Positions 59,864 to 64,000 of a DNA stretch of 64,000 bases are shown here, piece after piece. Source of the stretch: Thermoleptolyngbya sp046719575 (GTDB taxonomy: Bacteria; Cyanobacteriota; Cyanobacteriia; Elainellales; Elainellaceae); the NCBI GenBank assembly GCA_046719575.1, contig JBDNCP010000003.1:1-64000 (forward strand). Direction: 5' to 3'. The translations under genes were made by a program, and so were the position numbers. Position 1 is the first letter of the stretch, and every line of letters starts with the position of its first letter. The notes beneath the pieces are model-generated. The model did no database searches, had not been told where the DNA came from, and saw only the letters and a list, made by a program, of their open reading frames with translations.

Positions 59864-59936
59864 TTGAGGAACGGCATACCAGCCTCCATCCTGTCGCATT
59901 TTGCGAATCTTCGGCTATGCTTCGGGTATTGTGAGC

Positions 59937-60308
59937 ATGGAAATACAAGGGTTTTGCGGAATGCGCGTGTGGGTTGCGGGTGTGGTGCTGTTTTTTGTGA
60001 TGGCAGAGTTGTATCCCTGGATGCAAGGTCTGAATCTGCCGCTGCCGCTGATGCTGATGGCGGGATTGGGGCTGGCGATCGCCTCCAATTTGCCCGTGCT
60101 AAAGGGGAGAGGGCGATCGCCCCAGATTGCGCCCAAGCCTGCACCCAAGCCCGCATCCCCCGAAGCCATTCAAGAAGCCGCTCAGCCGACCAACCCGATC
60201 CCAACGCCACAGCGCCCGCCCACCCAGCTTCCCAACCTCAACCCCGCGCCGCCCGCACCCCCGCCGCGCCCAATTTCCTTCACGATTCGCAAACCGGGAA
60301 ATTCCTAG
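59937..60308 (+). CDS. Small membrane protein with Pro-rich tail
   Basis: The 123-residue product (or about 115 from ATG 59961) has two short hydrophobic segments (VWVAGVVLFFVMAELY and PLPLMLMAGLGLAIASN) followed by a long Pro/Ala-rich cytoplasmic-looking tail (PKPAPKPASPE, PPAPPPRPISF). No catalytic motif. Similar one-to-two-helix proteins are common in cyanobacteria. Divergent from the glycosyltransferase gene. Function unknown. Confidence 0.6.
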   Translation: MEIQGFCGMRVWVAGVVLFFVMAELYPWMQGLNLPLPLMLMAGLGLAIASNLPVLKGRGRSPQIAPKPAPKPASPEAIQEAAQPTNPIPTPQRPPTQLPNLNPAPPAPPPRPISFTIRKPGNS

Positions 60309-60508
60309 CTGCGACTGATGACGATTTTGGATTTTAGATTGGCGATTTTGGATTGCCAGCCCAACCGTTTGTCAGGCTTCTAGCGATTTCATCCGTAGCG
60401 CTGTTTGAGAGAACAGAGATTCAGCCGAAATTCTGGAATCCAGCCGTGGCTTGCTGTATTTCCCTGCATCTTCCCTTCCTGTGGACTCTTCTCCTCACCA
60501 CGCCTTCC

Positions 60509-60514
60509 AGGAGG
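60509..60514 (+). promoter_or_regulatory. Strong Shine-Dalgarno AGGAGG fixing a GTG start
   Basis: AGGAGG lies 5 nt before GTG 60520 in the frame of the Coq4-like gene. The frame is open further upstream to an ATG at 60451, but only this GTG has a consensus ribosome-binding site. Confidence 0.8.
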
Positions 60515-60519
60515 CTCCT

Positions 60520-61176
60520 GTGCTGTTTCAAAAAATTCGCCAGCTCAACATCGACTTGCTGAGCGTGGGCAAGGGCACGATTTCCCTGCTACGGAATGCC
60601 GAAAATACAGACTCGGTGTACGACATTGAAGACGGTCTGCGATCCACCAAGGCAATGGCGCTGGCGGTGGAATATGTCAAGCGCGACGAGGCGATCGCCC
60701 GCCTGTTTGAGGAACGCTACATCGCGCCGCCACCCGATCTGGATGCCCTGCTCAAGCTGCCGCCCGATTCCCTCGGCTATATTTATGCTTCGACGCTCAC
60801 CGCCGCCGGATTTGACCCCAACTTTTATCGCAAAGTCGAGGTCACCGACGACATCACCTACATGCTGCTGCGGCTGCGGCAAACGCACGACATTTGGCAT
60901 CTGGTGACCGGGTTTGAAACCAGCGTCTTTGGAGAACTGGGGCTAAAGGCCTTTGAACTGGCGCAAACCCGCCGCCCCATGTCGATCGTGCTGATTTGTG
61001 GCGGGCTGTTGAAAACCCTCACCGATGCGCCAGAATCACTCGACGGCATTCTCAACGACCTGTCGAAGGGCTACCGCATGGGCATGACCGCCAAGCCATT
61101 TCTGGCGCAAAAGTGGGAGGAACATTGGGAACGCCCCCTATCCGACTGGCGGCAAGAACTGGGCATTGCCTGTTAA
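60520..61176 (+). CDS. Coq4-like protein
   Basis: The 218-residue protein resembles the Coq4 family. In eukaryotes Coq4 is needed for coenzyme Q synthesis (recently tied to the C1 decarboxylation-hydroxylation step); the cyanobacterial members are unproven and presumably act in plastoquinone or other isoprenoid quinone metabolism, or something else. The metal-binding motif HDIWH...E (HDxxHx11E) is complete (about 128-144). Other conserved parts are DSLGYIYASTLTAAGFDPNF and YRMGMTAKPFLAQKWEEHWE near the C-terminus. Its stop overlaps the end of the O-antigen ligase gene by 4 bp in convergent orientation. Confidence 0.82.
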   Translation: MLFQKIRQLNIDLLSVGKGTISLLRNAENTDSVYDIEDGLRSTKAMALAVEYVKRDEAIARLFEERYIAPPPDLDALLKLPPDSLGYIYASTLTAAGFDPNFYRKVEVTDDITYMLLRLRQTHDIWHLVTGFETSVFGELGLKAFELAQTRRPMSIVLICGGLLKTLTDAPESLDGILNDLSKGYRMGMTAKPFLAQKWEEHWERPLSDWRQELGIAC

Positions 61177-62621
61177 TCTTCAGCGCCGAAGCCTTGGCCG
61201 TTGGCGGAACCTCTGGCGGCAAAGCCAAAAATTCCTGCCAGCAGCACCCAGTTCAGCACATTCACCCGCGAGTCGTAGAGCGGCACGTCGAACAGCGCAA
61301 ACCCCACGCTGCTAAAAAAGCCGACGAGATAGCCGAATAGAATGCCGCGCTCTGGGGCTGGGAGGTTTTGGGTTAAAAATTGCCGTACGCCGCGATCGCA
61401 GATGCGCCCGACGAGCAGCGTCAGCAGCAGCATCGCCGGAATGCCTGCCTCCACCGCCAGCGCCAGCCAGAGGTTGTGCGCGTGAGAGATATCTTGAAAG
61501 TCTGACAGCGCCATCAGGTCGGGCGTTAGATAGTTTGGGTAAACCAGCTTGTAGTTGCCCAGACCCCAGCCCAGCCAGGGGCGATCGCCAATCATCTGCA
61601 CTGCTGCGCCCCACAGCTTCGTGCGCGGGTCATCGGCCCAGGTCGCCAAGTCGAGCGATCGCCCGCCAATGCCGACCACCGCCGCGCCACCCACCATCGC
61701 CAGCAAGCCACCCAGCGCCGCCGCCACCGTTTTCCAACTCGATCGCATCACCATCAGCGCAAAGCATAGCAGTTGCAGCACCGCCAGCAGCAGCGCATTG
61801 CGAGAGCCAGTGCAAAAAATACCCAGCAGATTGAGGAACGTCGCGCCACAGATGAGCCGCAGGGAAACGGACTGGAGTGAGTTTGCGAGAAAATCTGGTG
61901 TCGATTTTGCCTCAGACGGGGGGGCTGAAACCTGAGAATTGTCTAGGTTCAGTTCGTTAGAAGGTGCTGCGACTCGATCCAGCGCCAGTCGATACAGAAT
62001 TAACCCCAGCCCCAGCGCCATCACCAGCACCAAAAAGCTGCCCATCGCGTTGGGATGCTCGAACATCACCATTGCGCGCCCTTTATGCGGAGCCGAGCGA
62101 ATCCAGAAGAAGGGCGGAAAGTGTCGCCACCAGCGGGGCATCCGGGGAATTTTGATGATGTATTCCACCAGGCTGATCAGGTTGATGGGAATCGTCGCCA
62201 GCACCAGACCCAGCGCAATTTCGGCAAGGCGTTCGGCGCTGGTCAGCAGGTAGGGCAAGATTGCGAAAAACAGGAAATAGGGCAAAAAGTTTGCCAGTTG
62301 CAACAGCGCCTCGCCCCGATCGTAGGCAAACAGCGCACTCAGCAGCAGCAGCCCACTCAGCAGCAGCAGCCCGCGGCGAGTCAACCCGTCTAGCCTCGCT
62401 CGCCGAAACCGCCCCCAGAGCCGCGCTGTAGTGACCACCATGCCCAGCAGCCCCAGATAAGAGAGGTAAGGCATCGCCATCAGGCTGAGCCAAAACAGAT
62501 CCCAACTGGATCGCAGTGAGAACGTTCGTGCAAGCGGCCCAAAGGACGTTCGCGCTGGCAGCCCGGAGGGCTTTTGCCTCAAAAATCCTGCGGGTTCGCG
62601 CTTTGCTCTCCGACCGGACAC
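61173..62621 (-). CDS. O-antigen ligase/polymerase family membrane protein
   Basis: The 482-residue protein is a Wzy/WaaL-type enzyme with about 10-12 membrane helices (for example YLSYLGLLGMVVTTARLW, LLLLSGLLLLSALFAY, FFAILPYLLTSAERLA). The catalytic region has the ligase-type large loop with WLGWGLGNYKLVYPNYL and SHAHNLWLALAVEAGIPAMLL. This H-x-x-x-x-L-x-x-x-x-E-x-G-I pattern is the family signature. It starts with GTG directly after the upstream sugar-transferase stop, so the two are one operon. It should polymerise or ligate a lipid-linked glycan in the exopolysaccharide or O-antigen pathway. Confidence 0.86.
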   Translation of the reverse strand: MSGRRAKREPAGFLRQKPSGLPARTSFGPLARTFSLRSSWDLFWLSLMAMPYLSYLGLLGMVVTTARLWGRFRRARLDGLTRRGLLLLSGLLLLSALFAYDRGEALLQLANFLPYFLFFAILPYLLTSAERLAEIALGLVLATIPINLISLVEYIIKIPRMPRWWRHFPPFFWIRSAPHKGRAMVMFEHPNAMGSFLVLVMALGLGLILYRLALDRVAAPSNELNLDNSQVSAPPSEAKSTPDFLANSLQSVSLRLICGATFLNLLGIFCTGSRNALLLAVLQLLCFALMVMRSSWKTVAAALGGLLAMVGGAAVVGIGGRSLDLATWADDPRTKLWGAAVQMIGDRPWLGWGLGNYKLVYPNYLTPDLMALSDFQDISHAHNLWLALAVEAGIPAMLLLTLLVGRICDRGVRQFLTQNLPAPERGILFGYLVGFFSSVGFALFDVPLYDSRVNVLNWVLLAGIFGFAARGSANGQGFGAED

Positions 62622-62622
62622 G

Positions 62623-64000
62623 TCAGTACGCCCCTTCGCCCGACAGCACCACCCAGACCGTCCGCATCAAAATGTACAAATCCAGCCACACCGACCAGTT
62701 GCGGACGTAGTAAGCATCCAGGTTCACCCGCTCTTTGTAAGACAGATTGTTGCGTCCTGACACTTGCCACAGGCCCGTCAGCCCCGGTGTCACCTTGGTA
62801 TACAGCGCAAACTTGTCGCCATAGCGCGAAATCTCCTCATCCACGATCGGGCGCGGCCCTACCAGGCTCATTTCACCGCGCAAGATATTCCAAAGCTGGG
62901 GCAGTTCGTCTAGGCTGGTCTGCCGGAGAAACCGACCCACGCGGGTCACACGCGGGTCGCGGCGCAGCTTGTGGTCGCGTTCCCAGGAGCGGCGCAGTTT
63001 GGGATGCGCTTCCAGGTAGTCGTGCAAGACCTGATCGGCATTTTGAACCATCGAGCGAAATTTCCACGCCTTAAACGGTTCACCATTTTGCCCAATGCGG
63101 ATCTGTCCGTAGAAAATGGGGCCGGGCGAATCAAGCCGGATCAGCACGGCAATGAGAATGATAAACGGCAGCACCAGCAACCCACCGAACAGGGTAATGA
63201 TGCGGTCGAGTGCAAATTTCACTAGGCGCGGCCCGGGCAAGAGCAACTGTTGCCGCACTTCCAGCCCCAGGATTCCGCCCATGTCTCGCGCCTCGACCCA
63301 GAGGCTAGAAAAGTCGAATAAATCGGGAATCACCAGCAGGTGGGCGAAAGTCTGGGTGTGCTGTTCGATCACGTCTAATAGGCGAACGCGGGGCACACCG
63401 GGCATGGCTACGATGGCGTAGGGAATGCGGCGCGATCGCGCAATCATGGGAGCCAGATCGATGCCGCCCATCACCGGAACCCCGTGCAGCGAGCCGTGCT
63501 TGGCCGGGTCATCATCTAGCACCACCACCGGACGCAGCCCAATGCGGGGACGCTTTTGCAGCGTGCGAACCACCATTTCGCCCGTTTTGCCTGCGCCCAG
63601 CACCACGACCGGATAGCCCCACCAGCGCTTGCGGGCAAACCATTGCCGCGTGAGCGATCGCCCAATCAGCACCAGCACAATCGACAGCAGCCACGCCATC
63701 ACAAAAATGCTGCGGGAATAAACCTCACTGCTCTGCTGCAAAAAAATCGTCACCCCCAGCAAAAAATACACCAAGCTGGTGCCAATGGTGACGCAGCGAA
63801 ACTCATCAACTGGGCTTTGAGCCACCCCAGGATATAGCCCAATTGCGGCATACACCACCACAAACAGGCCCATCAGCGGCAGCAGTTGCCAGTAGAGGAG
63901 CGGCTGAAACTTGCCGTCGAGAAACCAGCGCAAATAGACACTGATCGTTCCTGCCAGACTGAGCATGAGCAAATCGGAGCCAATCATCCCCGCCAGTGTT
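62623..64000 (-). CDS. Polyprenyl-phosphate sugar-1-phosphate transferase (WbaP-like), 5' end outside the window
   Basis: The frame is open to the window edge (ATG at 63987, residues TLAG before it), so the true start probably lies outside. It starts lipid-linked glycan synthesis by placing a sugar phosphate on undecaprenyl phosphate. At least 454 residues are seen: four membrane helices, a CoA-binding-like Rossmann part (GYPVVVLGAGKTGEMVVRTL), then the catalytic PF02397 domain with GGLLVLPFIILIAVLIRLDS, KAWKFRSMV, DELPQLWNILRGEMSLVGPRP and the C-terminal LDAYYVRNWSVWLDLYIL. It is in one operon with the ligase/polymerase gene. Confidence 0.93.
   Translation of the reverse strand, partial: TLAGMIGSDLLMLSLAGTISVYLRWFLDGKFQPLLYWQLLPLMGLFVVVYAAIGLYPGVAQSPVDEFRCVTIGTSLVYFLLGVTIFLQQSSEVYSRSIFVMAWLLSIVLVLIGRSLTRQWFARKRWWGYPVVVLGAGKTGEMVVRTLQKRPRIGLRPVVVLDDDPAKHGSLHGVPVMGGIDLAPMIARSRRIPYAIVAMPGVPRVRLLDVIEQHTQTFAHLLVIPDLFDFSSLWVEARDMGGILGLEVRQQLLLPGPRLVKFALDRIITLFGGLLVLPFIILIAVLIRLDSPGPIFYGQIRIGQNGEPFKAWKFRSMVQNADQVLHDYLEAHPKLRRSWERDHKLRRDPRVTRVGRFLRQTSLDELPQLWNILRGEMSLVGPRPIVDEEISRYGDKFALYTKVTPGLTGLWQVSGRNNLSYKERVNLDAYYVRNWSVWLDLYILMRTVWVVLSGEGAY

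Noticed and set aside
1..64000. Search for tRNA, rRNA, tmRNA, RNase P RNA and riboswitches by eye
   Set aside because: No cloverleaf with a GTTCRANNC T-arm or other recognisable RNA core was found in the spacers; a covariance-model scan would be needed to be sure.

Overview
The window is chromosomal DNA from a cyanobacterium. Three kinds of evidence support this. The palindrome GCGATCGC (HIP1) and its extended form GGCGATCGCC occur very often, inside and outside genes. Several genes are typical of oxygenic phototrophs: a Ycf20 homologue, a BciB-type 8-vinyl reductase, a plant-type glycerate kinase, a VTE6-like phytyl-phosphate kinase, a thioredoxin reductase-thioredoxin fusion (NTRC) and a cyanobacterial SepF. 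Intergenic DNA is full of heptanucleotide tandem repeats, a known cyanobacterial habit. The style suggests a Leptolyngbya/Thermoleptolyngbya-like genome, but that is a guess. No rRNA, tRNA, phage block or complete insertion sequence was seen.

Layout: 0-6.3 kb is a leftward housekeeping run (nadK, ycf20, glyK, secD, secF and two small membrane proteins), with a PIN-nuclease fragment at the left edge. 6.8-16.6 kb holds a DUF2993 protein with an ExbB/ExbD pair, a family-2 glycosyltransferase, a DUF4330 protein, an M48 protease, a histidine-kinase stump, a DUF4079 protein, bciB, a Uma2-family gene and a TPR protein. 16.8-20.4 kb is the cytochrome c oxidase operon coxB-coxA-coxC. 20.7-25.2 kb encodes a 1525-residue membrane-anchored coiled-coil protein ending in four helix-hairpin-helix repeats.

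25.2-29.3 kb is gene-poor and repeat-rich. It carries MITE-like elements, several tandem arrays and a two-repeat CRISPR-like unit, with a DHNA-CoA thioesterase and sepF between them. 29.3-32.2 kb has a CAP-domain protein and a translationally coupled pair: a GGDEF protein and a D-Ala-D-Ala dipeptidase. After a 1.9-kb gap come alaS, an XRE regulator with two matching palindromic operators, a small protein, a RecB-like nuclease, a Crp/Fnr regulator, a secreted protein, a PAS-only protein and a nucleoside transport/salvage pair. 44.5-50.5 kb has a truncated iron-uptake-type porin, an Rcp1-like response regulator, a REC-GAF-GAF histidine kinase and tadA. 50.6-64 kb has NTRC, a TPR membrane protein, a lipoprotein, an O-methyltransferase, the VTE6-like kinase, a DICT-GAF histidine kinase, a glycosyltransferase, a Coq4-like protein and the start of a polysaccharide locus (O-antigen ligase/polymerase and polyprenyl-phosphate sugar transferase) that runs off the right edge.

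The most unusual items are the giant coiled-coil/HhH protein, a ~166-bp MITE family with matched 9-bp target duplications at two copies, the paired operators at the XRE/nuclease locus, and mirrored purine/pyrimidine heptamer tracts at six gene boundaries.
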